A stretch of DNA of 15,548 nucleotides from JAYZDP01 sp036337765 (GCA_036337765.1 JAYZDP010000015.1:1-15548); one strand, 5' to 3'; numbered from the stretch's first letter, positions 1 through 7,547 are shown. Numbers and translations: made by a program. The notes: generated by a model from the letters alone, not told the origin.

Positions 1-313
1 CGAGGTCCCGGGCACGCCCTTCGACGAGCTTCGTACCTTGGCCGACGTGCTCCGCCAGCGCCTCGGCTCGGGTGTGGTGGTAGTGGGCGCCAGCACCGAT
101 GATCGTGTCAGCTTGGTCGTGGCGGTGACAGATGACCTGACCGATCGACTCGACGCGGGTGCCCTAGCGCGTCGGATGGGCAGTCTGGTTGGCGGTAGCG
201 GCGGTGGCCGTGCCGACTTCGCTCAGGCGGGCGGCAAGGACCCGGCGCGGCTCGCCGGTGCGCTGGCCGCGGTTCCGGCCGCGGTCGGAGATCTGCTGGC
301 TGGCGCCAGATAA
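1..313 (+). CDS. alaS: Alanyl-tRNA synthetase, C-terminal end (partial)
   Basis: The gene starts before the window; the reading frame is open from base 2 and ends at TAA 311-313, leaving about 103 residues. They match the C-terminal DHHA1-type domain of alanyl-tRNA synthetase. The hallmark is the glycine-rich GGSGGGRADFAQAGGKDP stretch near the end, where the family usually has GGGGGGRPDMAQAGGKDP. The enzyme charges tRNA-Ala with alanine in the cytoplasm, and this domain helps hold the tRNA and links to the editing part. The aminoacylation and editing active sites lie outside the window and cannot be checked. The next gene begins 63 nt downstream, with no convincing terminator hairpin between. 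Identity is firm because the glycine-rich motif is very characteristic. Confidence 0.93.
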   Translation, partial: EVPGTPFDELRTLADVLRQRLGSGVVVVGASTDDRVSLVVAVTDDLTDRLDAGALARRMGSLVGGSGGGRADFAQAGGKDPARLAGALAAVPAAVGDLLAGAR

Positions 314-334
314 ACTCCTTCGTCTGGGTTGGCC

Positions 335-362
335 TCGACATTTATAGACAGATCTCGATATT
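335..362 (+). promoter_or_regulatory. Possible weak promoter before the lytic transglycosylase gene
   Basis: This is a locally AT-rich stretch in a GC-rich window. TCGACA (335-340) and GATATT (357-362) are separated by 16 nt and resemble -35 and -10 boxes. Transcription would start only about 8 nt before the ATG at 377, giving a very short leader, consistent with the missing SD sequence there. The match is weak. Confidence 0.28.
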
Positions 363-376
363 CTCGTACCTTCAGT

Positions 377-1027
377 ATGAGAAGGACAGCCGTGGCTCGA
401 CTCACACTCTTTGTGCTCGCAACGCTTCTGGTCGGCTCAGCCGTGGCCGAGGCGCAGGCCTTCGGGTCGGTGAAGATGTCGCGACGCAAAGACGGTGTGC
501 TGGTCCTGAGCAACAATCCCGATCGGCCAGGCATCGTGCCCAGCACGACCGCACCCTCCATCGCTCCCGAGGCGCTGCGGGGGCGGATCTCGTACTGGGC
601 TCGTCAGAAGCGGCTCGATCCCGGGCTGGTCGAGGCCGTGGTTCGAGTCGAGTCGGCGTTCAAGCCGAAGGCGACTTCTCACAAGGGCGCCATGGGGCTG
701 ATGCAGCTGATGCCACAGACCGCTCGTGAGCTCGGTGTGCGTAACGCCTACGACGTCGATGAGAATCTGCGGGGCGGCACCACCTACCTGCGACGCATGA
801 TCGATCGATTCGACGGCAACTTGCAGTGGGCGCTAGCCGGCTACAACGCCGGCCCGGAGGCGGTGCAGCGCTACCGCGGCATTCCGCCATACCGCGAGAC
901 CACCGACTATGTGAAGAGGGTGCTCTCAATCTATCGGCCGAGCCGCTCCACCATGACCGTGCGATCGCCGTCGGGCTCGGTGAGCCAGGTGACCGTCCCC
1001 TCCCGCGGTGCTGGCGCCGGTTCCTGA
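377..1027 (+). CDS. Secreted lytic transglycosylase, SLT/GH23 family
   Basis: Predicted 216-residue exported murein lytic transglycosylase, which cleaves the MurNAc-GlcNAc bond of peptidoglycan with formation of anhydro-MurNAc. Residues 1-27 form a signal peptide: RR near the N-terminus, a hydrophobic core LTLFVLATLLVG, and a probable cleavage site at AEA|QA. Residues 31-48 (KDGVLVLSNN) resemble the short DUF4124-like module often found before such domains. The SLT domain spans about 72-187, with catalytic Glu92 in VRVES, the GAMGLMQLMP motif (104-113) and ALAGYNAGPEAV (152-163). The tail from about 190 is Ser/Thr-rich and probably disordered. I chose ATG 377 rather than the in-frame TTG at 329 because it places the signal peptide at the very N-terminus. 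No SD sequence is visible. The exact subfamily (MltC-, MltE- or Slt70-like) is not resolved. Confidence 0.9.
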   Translation: MRRTAVARLTLFVLATLLVGSAVAEAQAFGSVKMSRRKDGVLVLSNNPDRPGIVPSTTAPSIAPEALRGRISYWARQKRLDPGLVEAVVRVESAFKPKATSHKGAMGLMQLMPQTARELGVRNAYDVDENLRGGTTYLRRMIDRFDGNLQWALAGYNAGPEAVQRYRGIPPYRETTDYVKRVLSIYRPSRSTMTVRSPSGSVSQVTVPSRGAGAGS

Positions 1028-1107
1028 GTAGGCGGCCAACGGCGGCGTTTCGCGGTTAGCATAGGCACTCCGCTGGCCTGTGTGATGCGTGCCCGGCGGC
1101 CCACGAT

Positions 1108-1647
1108 ATGAACCTCCCGAATCTCCTGTCGCTGAGCCGGATTCTGCTCGCTCCGATCCTCGTCGTGGTGCTACTCACCGAGGTCGAGGACAAGGAGTTC
1201 ATCGCCCTGGGGATCTTTCTGCTCGCGGCCTTCACCGACTTCCTGGACGGATTCATCGCCCGTAGGCGCTCGCAGGTCACCCGCCTCGGACAGTTGCTCG
1301 ATCCCGCTGCCGACAAGATCCTCACCTCGGCCGCGTTCATCTCCCTGGTCGGGCTGGGACTCGCTCCGGCATGGATGGTGGTGGTCATCGTCGCGCGCGA
1401 GTTCGCTGTTTCGGCTCTGCGTAGCGTCGCGGCGTTGCAGAACCGGGCTATTTCGGCGTCTGTAGCGGGCAAGCTCAAGACCACTGTGCAGATCGTTGCC
1501 ATCTCGCTGGCGATCGTGTCCAACCAGCTCGGGAGCTTTCAACAGCTCGCTCCGGCGAGCCTGTGGGCGGCGCTGGTGATCACGTTGTATTCGGGTCTGG
1601 AGTACTTCGTGAAGTTCGGTCGCGTGGTGGTCCAGGAACCGACCTGA
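1108..1647 (+). CDS. pgsA: CDP-diacylglycerol-glycerol-3-phosphate 3-phosphatidyltransferase
   Basis: A 179-residue integral membrane enzyme predicted to join CDP-diacylglycerol and glycerol-3-phosphate into phosphatidylglycerophosphate, the committed step to phosphatidylglycerol and cardiolipin. The CDP-alcohol phosphotransferase signature is complete: D44-x2-D47-G48-x2-A51-R52-x8-G61-x3-D65-x3-D69, with the aspartates binding the metal ion and the CDP group. The N-terminus MNLPNLLSLSRILLAP is typical of PgsA, and about five or six hydrophobic segments follow. ATG 1108 has no clear SD sequence. A -10-like TAGCAT at 1057-1062 lies in the 80-nt gap upstream, without a good -35 box. The MMPL gene begins 11 nt after the stop, so the two are probably co-transcribed. 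A phosphatidylserine or other CDP-alcohol transferase is possible but less likely given the N-terminal sequence. Confidence 0.92.
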   Translation: MNLPNLLSLSRILLAPILVVVLLTEVEDKEFIALGIFLLAAFTDFLDGFIARRRSQVTRLGQLLDPAADKILTSAAFISLVGLGLAPAWMVVVIVAREFAVSALRSVAALQNRAISASVAGKLKTTVQIVAISLAIVSNQLGSFQQLAPASLWAALVITLYSGLEYFVKFGRVVVQEPT

Positions 1648-1658
1648 CGGTCGCGCGG

Positions 1659-4238
1659 ATGCAGGGACGCTACCTCCAGCGGATCGCTCTCTACGGACGC
1701 AGGCATTACCGCCGGATCTTTCTGGCGACGGCCATACTGGTCGCGCTGAGCCTCGTGTCGGCGTCGCGCCTACGCATCGACAGCGACATGCTCGGGCTGC
1801 TGCCCCGCAATGAGCCGGTGGTCGACACGTTTCGCTCCACCCTCGAGGACTTCGGTGGAGTCGACCTACTGCTGGTGCTGGTCGGCGTGCCCGAAGGCGA
1901 GGCCGTCGACCCCTACGAGAGCTTCGTCGCGGAGCTAGCGAGGGAGCTCGAAACGCTGGAGCATCTCGAGTACGTCGACTATCGCATCGGCGACGTCGAA
2001 GAGCTCGTACGTTCCTACTTCCCCAGCTCCTTGCTGTTTCTCGACGAGGAAGGGCGGCGCGTCATCGAGTCGAAGCTCACGGACCAGGGCATCCGCGACC
2101 GCGTTGCCGAGATTCGGCGGCTCCTCGCCACGCCGCAGGCCGTGCTGATGAAGCCGTTGGTCCTGCTCGACCCTCTGGGACTGACGGACGTCTTCATGTC
2201 GAGCCTCTCCACCACCCGTGGAGCGCTGCGGGTCGACCTGACGTCGGGCTTCTTTCTGTCCGCGGACCATCGCCTGGTGCTGTTGATGGCCAAGCCGATC
2301 CGACCCGCGCAGGACATCGTGTTCACGCAAGAGCTGGTCGACCAGGTCGAGGCGAAGATCACCATCACCACCGAGCGTTGGGAGGAGATCGCGGGCCCCG
2401 ACCCTCCTCCGGTGCCGAGCGTCGACATCGGAGGCAACTACCTCACCGCACTCGAGGATGGCGGCACCATCCGTCGCGACCTGATCATCGGTGTGTTGAC
2501 GTCGATGGGTGGGGTGCTGCTCCTCTTCCTGTTCGCGTTCCGGCGGGTCGGTCTCTTGATGTACGCCTTCCTGCCGCTCGGCATCGGTCTGATCCTGGCC
2601 TACGGCTTCACCGGCGTCACGATCGGGGTGCTGAACGTGGCGAGCGCCGCGTTTGCAGTCCTGCTGATCGGCATGGGCGTCGACTTCGTCATCGTCAGCT
2701 ATGGGCGCTACGTGGAGGAGCGAGCTCGCGGCCGGCGTATCGCCGGTGCTCTGCGCGTCATGGCATCGAGCTGCGGGCGCGCGGTACTGATCGGTGGGAT
2801 CACCAGCGCCGCAACGTTTTACGCTTTCACGGGGACGGCGTTCGTGGGTCTACGCCAGCTGGGTCTGCTGACGGGAACCGGCATCCTGCTGTGCATGGGG
2901 GCGGTCATCTTCCTGCTGCCGTCCATGCTGGCTTGGAGTGAGGACCACTACAGCCGTCGCCAGCGCGAGGCAAGACTGTTTCTGCACGGCTTCGGCAGCG
3001 GGCGGCTGATTCGCCTGTGCATGGCCCACCCGGTTCCGGTCCTGGTACTTGGCGTAGGCCTGACCCTCGGCATGGGTCTGTCCGCGCTGCAGCTGACGTT
3101 TCAGGACAGTATCCGTGAGATGCGGCCCGAGGGGGTGCGGGCGGCGGCCAACGAGCGGCGGATGGCCGACCACTTCGGCTCGGGCTTCGACTTCATGATG
3201 CTGGTGCTTCGCGGCGACTCCCTCGAAGAGGTGCTGGAACTGACGGCGGACGCCGGTGAGAGGGCAGAGCTTCTGGCTGGCTCCGACGAGCTGGTCCGCT
3301 ACGAGAGCATCGCCTCGATCCTGCCGCCGAGTGCCCGGCAGGAGGAGACACTCGACTGGCTGGCCCTGCGCGGTGGCGACCTGCTAGACCCGGAGCGGGT
3401 CCGGAGCGTGTTCGCCGATGCGGCGGCGAGCGAGGGCCTCCGCGGCTCTGCCTTCGCCGAGGGGCTGAGCCTGTTTACCGAGGCGAGTCAGGTATCACGG
3501 CCCATCTCACTCGGCGACCTCGTACTGGACGACTCGTCGCGCCGGCTGCTCGAGAGATTCGTTCGTGAGGGGCCCGACGCATGGACGAGCATCTTGTATC
3601 TCTACCCGCCACCGACGATCTGGAAGCGAGAGCCGCCTCCAGGCCTGCGCCGACTGGCCGACGAGATGGGGGAGCATGTCGTGCTCTCCGGCGTCAACGT
3701 CGTCAGCGAGTTCATGCGAGTGACGGTCAAGCGTGACGCCATCGTTGCCGCCGTGCTCGGATTCCTGCTGGTCGGGGTGCTCTTGTGGGTCGACTTCCGC
3801 AACCTGCTAGACACGGTGTTGTCGCTGGCGCCGCTGACGGTCGGCCTGGTGTGGATGATGGGTGGCATGGTGCTGCTCTCGATGCCGGTGAACTTCTTCA
3901 ACATCTTCGTATTCACAATGATCATCGGCATCGGTGTCGACTACGGCATCCACATGATGCACCGTTACCGCGAGAACCGGGACCTCGACCGGCAGCACCT
4001 CGAGAACGGGCTGGTGGAGACCGGTAAGGCTGTGGTGCTGGCCGCTCTGTCGACCATGGTCGGATTCGGATCGCTGTCGTTGTCGTCCTACCCCGGCATG
4101 CGCTCGATCGGCTACGTCGCCATTCTCGGCGCCTCGTCGACGGCGCTGGTGGCGATATTGCTGCTGCCGGCCTACCTCACCATTCGCCTTCGCCGAGCGG
4201 ATCTTCGGGCGGCCAACAGGGGGCTGACCGATGTTTGA
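1659..4238 (+). CDS. MMPL/RND-superfamily membrane protein, possible lipid exporter (HpnN-like)
   Basis: An 859-residue membrane protein with the duplicated MMPL/RND layout. TM1 is at about 20-36, a large extracytoplasmic loop at about 38-272, and five helices at about 274-425. The second half repeats this: a helix at about 459-477, a loop to about 690, then five helices to about 845. Each half has the glycine-aspartate TM4 motif, GMGVD (338-342) and GIGVD (757-761); these aspartates are probable proton-relay residues. The family exports lipids, sterols or hopanoids with proton motive force, and the length suits HpnN-like hopanoid transporters, but no hopanoid gene is in view. I prefer ATG 1659, 11 nt after pgsA, over an in-frame start at 1563 inside pgsA, because translation from 1659 begins with a normal basic stretch before TM1. 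The overlap with ffh suggests translational coupling. The substrate is unknown. Confidence 0.87.
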   Translation: MQGRYLQRIALYGRRHYRRIFLATAILVALSLVSASRLRIDSDMLGLLPRNEPVVDTFRSTLEDFGGVDLLLVLVGVPEGEAVDPYESFVAELARELETLEHLEYVDYRIGDVEELVRSYFPSSLLFLDEEGRRVIESKLTDQGIRDRVAEIRRLLATPQAVLMKPLVLLDPLGLTDVFMSSLSTTRGALRVDLTSGFFLSADHRLVLLMAKPIRPAQDIVFTQELVDQVEAKITITTERWEEIAGPDPPPVPSVDIGGNYLTALEDGGTIRRDLIIGVLTSMGGVLLLFLFAFRRVGLLMYAFLPLGIGLILAYGFTGVTIGVLNVASAAFAVLLIGMGVDFVIVSYGRYVEERARGRRIAGALRVMASSCGRAVLIGGITSAATFYAFTGTAFVGLRQLGLLTGTGILLCMGAVIFLLPSMLAWSEDHYSRRQREARLFLHGFGSGRLIRLCMAHPVPVLVLGVGLTLGMGLSALQLTFQDSIREMRPEGVRAAANERRMADHFGSGFDFMMLVLRGDSLEEVLELTADAGERAELLAGSDELVRYESIASILPPSARQEETLDWLALRGGDLLDPERVRSVFADAAASEGLRGSAFAEGLSLFTEASQVSRPISLGDLVLDDSSRRLLERFVREGPDAWTSILYLYPPPTIWKREPPPGLRRLADEMGEHVVLSGVNVVSEFMRVTVKRDAIVAAVLGFLLVGVLLWVDFRNLLDTVLSLAPLTVGLVWMMGGMVLLSMPVNFFNIFVFTMIIGIGVDYGIHMMHRYRENRDLDRQHLENGLVETGKAVVLAALSTMVGFGSLSLSSYPGMRSIGYVAILGASSTALVAILLLPAYLTIRLRRADLRAANRGLTDV

Positions 4239-5571
4239 GAGCCTCCAGGAGCGGTTTCAGGGCGTCTTTCGCCAGCTGCGCAGCGAGGGCCGCGTCGGCG
4301 AGGAGCACGTGCAGGCGGCGATGCGCGAGATCCGCCTGGCGCTGCTCGAGGCCGACGTCCACTTCAAGGTGGTTCGCGGTTTCGTCGAGAAGGTTGGCGA
4401 GAAGGCTCTGGGGGCCGAGGTGGTTGGCAGCCTGACAGCGGATCAACAGGTGCTCAAGATCGTGCGCGACGAGATGGTCACCTTGTTGGGCGAGCCCGGC
4501 GGGGAGCTGCGTACCGACGCCAAGTCGGTGGGGGTCGGTTCCGGCAAGGCCGCGGTGGTGCTGCTATGCGGGCTGCAGGGCTCGGGGAAGACGACCACGT
4601 CGGGGAAGATCGCTCAGCGCCTGCGTGCGGCGGGGCGGCGTCCGATTCTGGTCGCCGCCGACCTGCAGCGTGCGGCCGCGGTCGAGCAGTTGCGCCAGGT
4701 CGGCGCCGCGATCGACGTTGCGGTCCTCGTGCCTGAAGAGGGTGAAGACGTGGCGGCGTTGGGGCGTCGCCTTCTGATCGCCGCGCCAGCGGCCGGTCAC
4801 GACGTCGCGATCGTCGATACCGCAGGTCGTCTTCACGTCGATGAGGATCTGATGGGGGAGCTTCGGGGTCTCATCGACATCGTCACCCCGACCGAGATCC
4901 TCTACGTCGCCGACGCGATGACGGGCCAGGACGCGGTTCGCAGCGCCGGTGACTTCGCTGCCTCCGTCGATTTGACAGGCGTGGTCCTGACCAAGCTCGA
5001 CGGTGACGCGCGCGGTGGCGCGGCGCTGTCGGTGCGAACTGTCACCGGCGTGCCGCTTCGCTTCGTCGGAGTTGGCGAGAAAGCCGACGATCTCGATGTC
5101 TTCGACCCCGAACGCATGACTTCTCGCATTCTCGGCTTGGGCGACGTTTTGTCGCTGATCGAGAAGGCCGGGAAGGTGGTCGACGGTGCCGAGGCCCAGC
5201 GCCTCGCCCGCAAGATCTCCAAGCGTCAGTTCACGCTCGAGGATCTGCAGGACCAGCTCCGCCAGCTGCGCAAGATGGGGCCTCTGTCGCAGCTCATGGA
5301 CCTGTTACCCCGTGGAGGGCCGTTCCGCGGCATGGATACCACCGACGTCGACGAGAGCCGACTGACGCGGGTACAGGCGATTATCTCTTCGATGACACCG
5401 TCAGAGCGGCGCAAGCCCGAGACCCTCAACGCGAGCCGCAAGCGCCGCGTCGCCAGGGGCTCCGGCACCACCGTCCAGGACGTCAACCAGCTGCTCAAGC
5501 AGTACCGCGAGATGAAGCGCATGATGAAGAAGATGAAGGGCAAGTTTCTGCGCGGAGCGATGGGTGCCTGA
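4231..5571 (+). CDS. ffh: Signal recognition particle protein Ffh (SRP54)
   Basis: A 446-residue SRP GTPase that binds 4.5S RNA and signal sequences emerging from the ribosome and hands them to FtsY at the membrane. The N-terminal helical bundle covers about 1-95. The GTPase domain has the P-loop GLQGSGKTTT (114-123), DTAGR (196-200) and TKLDGDARGG (254-263). The methionine-rich M domain covers about 325-446. It includes the finger-loop region (349-370), the RNA-binding segment SRKRRVARGSGTTVQDVN (402-419) and a Met/Lys-rich tail. Length and motifs are complete. ATG 4231 overlaps the end of the MMPL gene by 8 nt and has AGGGGG (4218-4223) as an SD sequence, 7 nt upstream. No 4.5S RNA gene was recognised in the window. 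Confidence 0.97.
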   Translation: MFESLQERFQGVFRQLRSEGRVGEEHVQAAMREIRLALLEADVHFKVVRGFVEKVGEKALGAEVVGSLTADQQVLKIVRDEMVTLLGEPGGELRTDAKSVGVGSGKAAVVLLCGLQGSGKTTTSGKIAQRLRAAGRRPILVAADLQRAAAVEQLRQVGAAIDVAVLVPEEGEDVAALGRRLLIAAPAAGHDVAIVDTAGRLHVDEDLMGELRGLIDIVTPTEILYVADAMTGQDAVRSAGDFAASVDLTGVVLTKLDGDARGGAALSVRTVTGVPLRFVGVGEKADDLDVFDPERMTSRILGLGDVLSLIEKAGKVVDGAEAQRLARKISKRQFTLEDLQDQLRQLRKMGPLSQLMDLLPRGGPFRGMDTTDVDESRLTRVQAIISSMTPSERRKPETLNASRKRRVARGSGTTVQDVNQLLKQYREMKRMMKKMKGKFLRGAMGA

Positions 5572-5585
5572 GCCTCGAGAAGTGC

Positions 5586-5614
5586 GTGATCCGGACACCC
5601 GGTTCTGCTAGTAT
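5586..5614 (+). promoter_or_regulatory. Probable promoter of the rpsP-khpA-rimM-trmD operon
   Basis: In the 98-nt gap between ffh and rpsP, GTGATC (5586-5591; middle TGA agrees with TTGACA) is followed after 17 nt by TAGTAT (5609-5614; 5 of 6 match TATAAT). Predicted transcription start is near 5621, which leaves a leader of about 49 nt. The -10 box and spacing are good and the -35 box is weak. Confidence 0.48.
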
Positions 5615-5628
5615 TCGCGTTCTTGCGC

Positions 5629-5645
5629 GGCCGCATTCTGCGGCC
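5629..5645 (+). promoter_or_regulatory. Leader hairpin upstream of rpsP
   Basis: GGCCGC (5629-5634) pairs perfectly with GCGGCC (5640-5645) around a five-base loop ATTCT. It sits between the predicted transcription start and the rpsP SD sequence (GGAGG, 5655-5659). No T-run follows, so a simple terminator is unlikely. It could protect the 5' end of the mRNA or be a regulatory leader structure. Confidence 0.45.
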
Positions 5646-5669
5646 CAGGATTTCGGAGGCAGCAAAGCA

Positions 5670-5933
5670 ATGGTCAAGATTCGGCTTCGCCGGATGGGAG
5701 CACGCAACCGCCCGTTCTACCGGGTCGTCGTTTCGGATTCACGCCGCACCCCGAGGGCGCCGGCGATCGATGAGCTGGGTTACTACGACCCCTGTCAGAA
5801 GCCGGCGGTGGTCAAGATCGACGCCGGCAAGATCGACGCCTGGCTCGCCAAGGGGGCGCTGATGTCGCCCACCGTGAAGAAGCTCGTTCGTAGCCAGGCC
5901 GATGCGGCAACGCCCGAAGCCGCCGCATCCTGA
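5670..5933 (+). CDS. rpsP: 30S ribosomal protein S16
   Basis: An 87-residue primary ribosomal protein that binds 16S rRNA and assists assembly of the 30S subunit. The start MVKIRLRRMGARNRPFYRVV and the following DSRRTPR are textbook S16, as are IDELGYYDP (33-41) and the WLAKGALMSPTV helix region (58-69). The C-terminal tail (76-87) is Ala/Pro-rich and variable, as usual. ATG 5670 is chosen over the upstream in-frame ATG at 5586 because it has a strong SD sequence (GGAGG, 5655-5659, 10 nt away) and matches the conserved N-terminus. It heads a ribosome and tRNA-maturation operon; the KH-domain gene begins 3 nt after its stop. Confidence 0.97.
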   Translation: MVKIRLRRMGARNRPFYRVVVSDSRRTPRAPAIDELGYYDPCQKPAVVKIDAGKIDAWLAKGALMSPTVKKLVRSQADAATPEAAAS

Positions 5934-5936
5934 GTC

Positions 5937-6176
5937 ATGAGTATCGAACAGGAGCTCGAAGAGACGGTTCGCCGCCTCGTCGACGACCCCGATGCCGTTG
6001 AAGTGGAAGAGGTGGAGGGCGACGACGGCAGTCGGTTCGAGGTGCGAGTTGCCCAGGAGGACCTGGGAAAGGTCATCGGCCGGCAAGGCCGGACGGTACG
6101 GGCCCTGCGTACCCTGCTCGACGCCCGCGCCGAGCGCGACGGTTTGCGCTATTGGATCGACATTCTCGAAGATTGA
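5937..6176 (+). CDS. khpA: KH-domain RNA-binding protein (KhpA/YlqC family)
   Basis: A 79-residue small KH protein. The core RNA-binding loop is GKVIGRQGRT (44-53) with the canonical GxxG as GRQG (48-51), followed by an alpha-helix (VRALRTLLDARA). An acidic N-terminal half (about 14-31) precedes the strand FEVRVAQ. The family size and the position between rpsP and rimM match KhpA/YlqC, which in Firmicutes pairs with KhpB and affects RNA metabolism and cell elongation. Whether it does so here is unknown. ATG 5937 lies 3 nt after the rpsP stop, without an SD sequence, so it is probably translated by coupling. Confidence 0.92.
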   Translation: MSIEQELEETVRRLVDDPDAVEVEEVEGDDGSRFEVRVAQEDLGKVIGRQGRTVRALRTLLDARAERDGLRYWIDILED

Positions 6177-6194
6177 GGCGCGCTCGCCGCCTCA
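6174..6194 (+). repeat. Perfect GC hairpin overlapping the khpA stop codon
   Basis: TGAGGCG (6174-6180, starting with the khpA stop codon) and CGCCTCA (6188-6194) form a 7-bp stem around a 7-base loop CGCTCGC. No T-run follows, so it is more likely an mRNA-stability or partial-attenuation element than a full terminator; rimM follows 38 nt later. Confidence 0.5.
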
Positions 6195-6232
6195 GCAGGC
6201 CGTGAGCAGTTCCTTCAACTCGAGTTCGCGCC

Positions 6233-6760
6233 ATGTCCCGCGGGTTGCCTGACACGGTCGTCGTTGGCCGGATCGTCAAGCCGCATGGACTGCGCGGGGA
6301 CGTGGTGGTCGAGGTCGCGACGGATGTCGAGGGGCGCTTCGATCCGGGCTCGGCGCTCGATCTCGAAGGGCAGGAGAGCCCGCTGGTCGTGGACCGGTGC
6401 CGGCTGCACAAGGGGGCGCTGTTGGTGGCTTTCGAGGGGCGTGTGTCGCGCGACGCCGCCGAGGCGCTTCGCGGCCGGGAGCTGACTGTGGCGCGCGAGA
6501 GCGTGCCGCCTGCGCCTGCCGGGTCGTACTACTACTTCGAGCTGGTGGGCTGTATGTGTAGCGACGTCCACGAGGGTGAGCTCGGCCTGGTGCGAGAGAT
6601 CATTGAAGACGGCGGTGGGCTGATCCTCGAGATCGAGAGCGACGGCAAGTTGCTCCTGGTGCCCTTCGTTTCGGACTTCCTGCGCTCTGTGGATGTCGAG
6701 TCCGCAACGATCGAGCTCGATCTACCGCCCGGTCTGGTGGAGACATGCGCGTCGAAGTGA
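6233..6760 (+). CDS. rimM: Ribosome maturation factor RimM
   Basis: A 175-residue 16S rRNA processing factor that binds S19 on the 30S head and helps late 30S assembly. The RimM N-terminal barrel begins with VVVGRIVKPHGLRGDVVVE (9-27), the family signature, and runs to about 88. The PRC-barrel domain starts at YYYFELVGC (99-107), followed by the G-x-V strand region and LLVPFVSDFL (141-150), and ends at about 165. ATG 6233 has no visible SD sequence; the gene follows khpA by 56 nt, a gap that contains one hairpin. It overlaps trmD by 16 nt, which suggests coupling and matches the usual rimM-trmD pairing. Length is normal. Confidence 0.96.
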   Translation: MSRGLPDTVVVGRIVKPHGLRGDVVVEVATDVEGRFDPGSALDLEGQESPLVVDRCRLHKGALLVAFEGRVSRDAAEALRGRELTVARESVPPAPAGSYYYFELVGCMCSDVHEGELGLVREIIEDGGGLILEIESDGKLLLVPFVSDFLRSVDVESATIELDLPPGLVETCASK

Positions 6761-7476
6761 TCAGCATCTTCCCTGAGATGTTCCGCTCGTTCCTGCAGAC
6801 GAGCCTGGTGGGGAACGCTGTCGAGGAGGGCCTTCTGAACGTCGGCCTCCACGATCTGCGCGACTACACCGACGACCCCCACCGGTCGGTGGACGACGAG
6901 CCCTACGGCGGGGGTGGGGGCATGGTCATGAGCGCGCTGCCATGGCTGCGCGCGGTGCGGACGGTGTCGGCCGGCACATCACCCTGGCGTGTGCTGCTAT
7001 CGCCTCAGGGAGTTTCGCTGGGCGACGCCAAGGTGCGAGAGTTAGCGGCGCGCGAGCACGTGCTGCTCCTCTGCGGTCGATACGAGGGCCTCGACGAGCG
7101 CGTCGCCGAGTCGGTCGTCGACGAAGAGATCTCGATAGGTGACTACGTGATGGCCGGCGGCGAGATCCCGGCAATGGTCTTGATCGAGGCCATCTCGAGG
7201 ATGGTTCCTGGTGTCGTGGGCCTGGCCGACTCGGTCGAGAACGACAGTTTCCGCCATGGGATTCTCGACTATCCTCACTACACCCGGCCCCGAGAAGTCG
7301 AGGGCGTGCCCGTGCCGGAGGTACTCGTGTCCGGCAATCATCAGGCGATTGCTGACTGGCGCCGTGAGCGGGCGCTGGAAGCGACCCGTCAAAAACGCCC
7401 GGATCTGTTGGAATCAGACGGCCGCCGCAGCGGCGGCGCCGACATCTGTTGCAAGTCGGCGGAGGAAACAGCATAA
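6745..7476 (+). CDS. trmD: tRNA (guanine37-N1)-methyltransferase TrmD
   Basis: A 243-residue SPOUT (deep trefoil knot) methyltransferase that uses S-adenosylmethionine to methylate G37 of tRNAs and so prevents +1 frameshifting. Visible motifs are ISIFPEMF (6-13), DEPYGGGGGMVM (51-62), LLLCGRYEGLDERV (107-120), and the knot region ISIGDYVMAGGE (129-140). SRMVPGVVG holds Arg152, equivalent to E. coli Arg154. VENDSF holds Asp167, equivalent to Asp169, the general base. YPHYTRP (176-182) and PEVLVSGNH (191-199) complete the C-terminal domain. After about residue 222 the tail is unusual: Gly/Arg/Ser-rich, then a CysCys pair, encoded by a perfectly inverted GC stretch. ATG 6745 overlaps rimM and has GGAG only 2 nt upstream, so initiation probably depends on coupling. 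Confidence 0.97.
   Translation: MRVEVISIFPEMFRSFLQTSLVGNAVEEGLLNVGLHDLRDYTDDPHRSVDDEPYGGGGGMVMSALPWLRAVRTVSAGTSPWRVLLSPQGVSLGDAKVRELAAREHVLLLCGRYEGLDERVAESVVDEEISIGDYVMAGGEIPAMVLIEAISRMVPGVVGLADSVENDSFRHGILDYPHYTRPREVEGVPVPEVLVSGNHQAIADWRRERALEATRQKRPDLLESDGRRSGGADICCKSAEETA
7421..7437 (+). repeat. GC hairpin within the 3' end of trmD
   Basis: GCCGCCG (7421-7427) and CGGCGGC (7431-7437) are perfect inverted repeats around a three-base loop CAG. A second short stem follows: GCCGAC (7438-7443) with GTCGGC (7455-7460), 11-nt loop. Both lie in the variable TrmD tail just before the gap to rplS. No T-run follows. Confidence 0.4.
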
Positions 7477-7514
7477 TTACGAGCCGCAGTCGAGTCTGAG
7501 CCGCTGATAGCTGC

Positions 7515-7544
7515 TTAAAGGTTTGGTTTACAACGGGTTACACT
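7515..7544 (+). promoter_or_regulatory. Possible promoter of rplS
   Basis: The 144-nt trmD-rplS gap contains an AT-rich patch with TTAAAG (7515-7520) and TACACT (7539-7544) spaced by 18 nt, resembling -35 and -10 boxes. Predicted start is near 7551. The -10 box (4 of 6) and -35 box (3 of 6) are only moderate. The unusual base composition and the long gap support a separate promoter. Confidence 0.38.
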
Positions 7545-7547
7545 CAC

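Noticed and set aside
329..376. Upstream TTG start extending the lytic transglycosylase by 16 residues
   Set aside because: It would bury the signal peptide behind a polar stretch; ATG 377 gives a normal signal peptide.
1563..1658. Upstream start of the MMPL gene inside pgsA
   Set aside because: The extra 32 residues are Gly/Arg-rich and unlike the family, and overlap pgsA by 85 nt; ATG 1659 fits better.
5572..5669. 4.5S (SRP) RNA gene next to ffh
   Set aside because: The gap is only 98 nt and shows a promoter and a short hairpin, without the conserved SRP RNA tetraloop domain.
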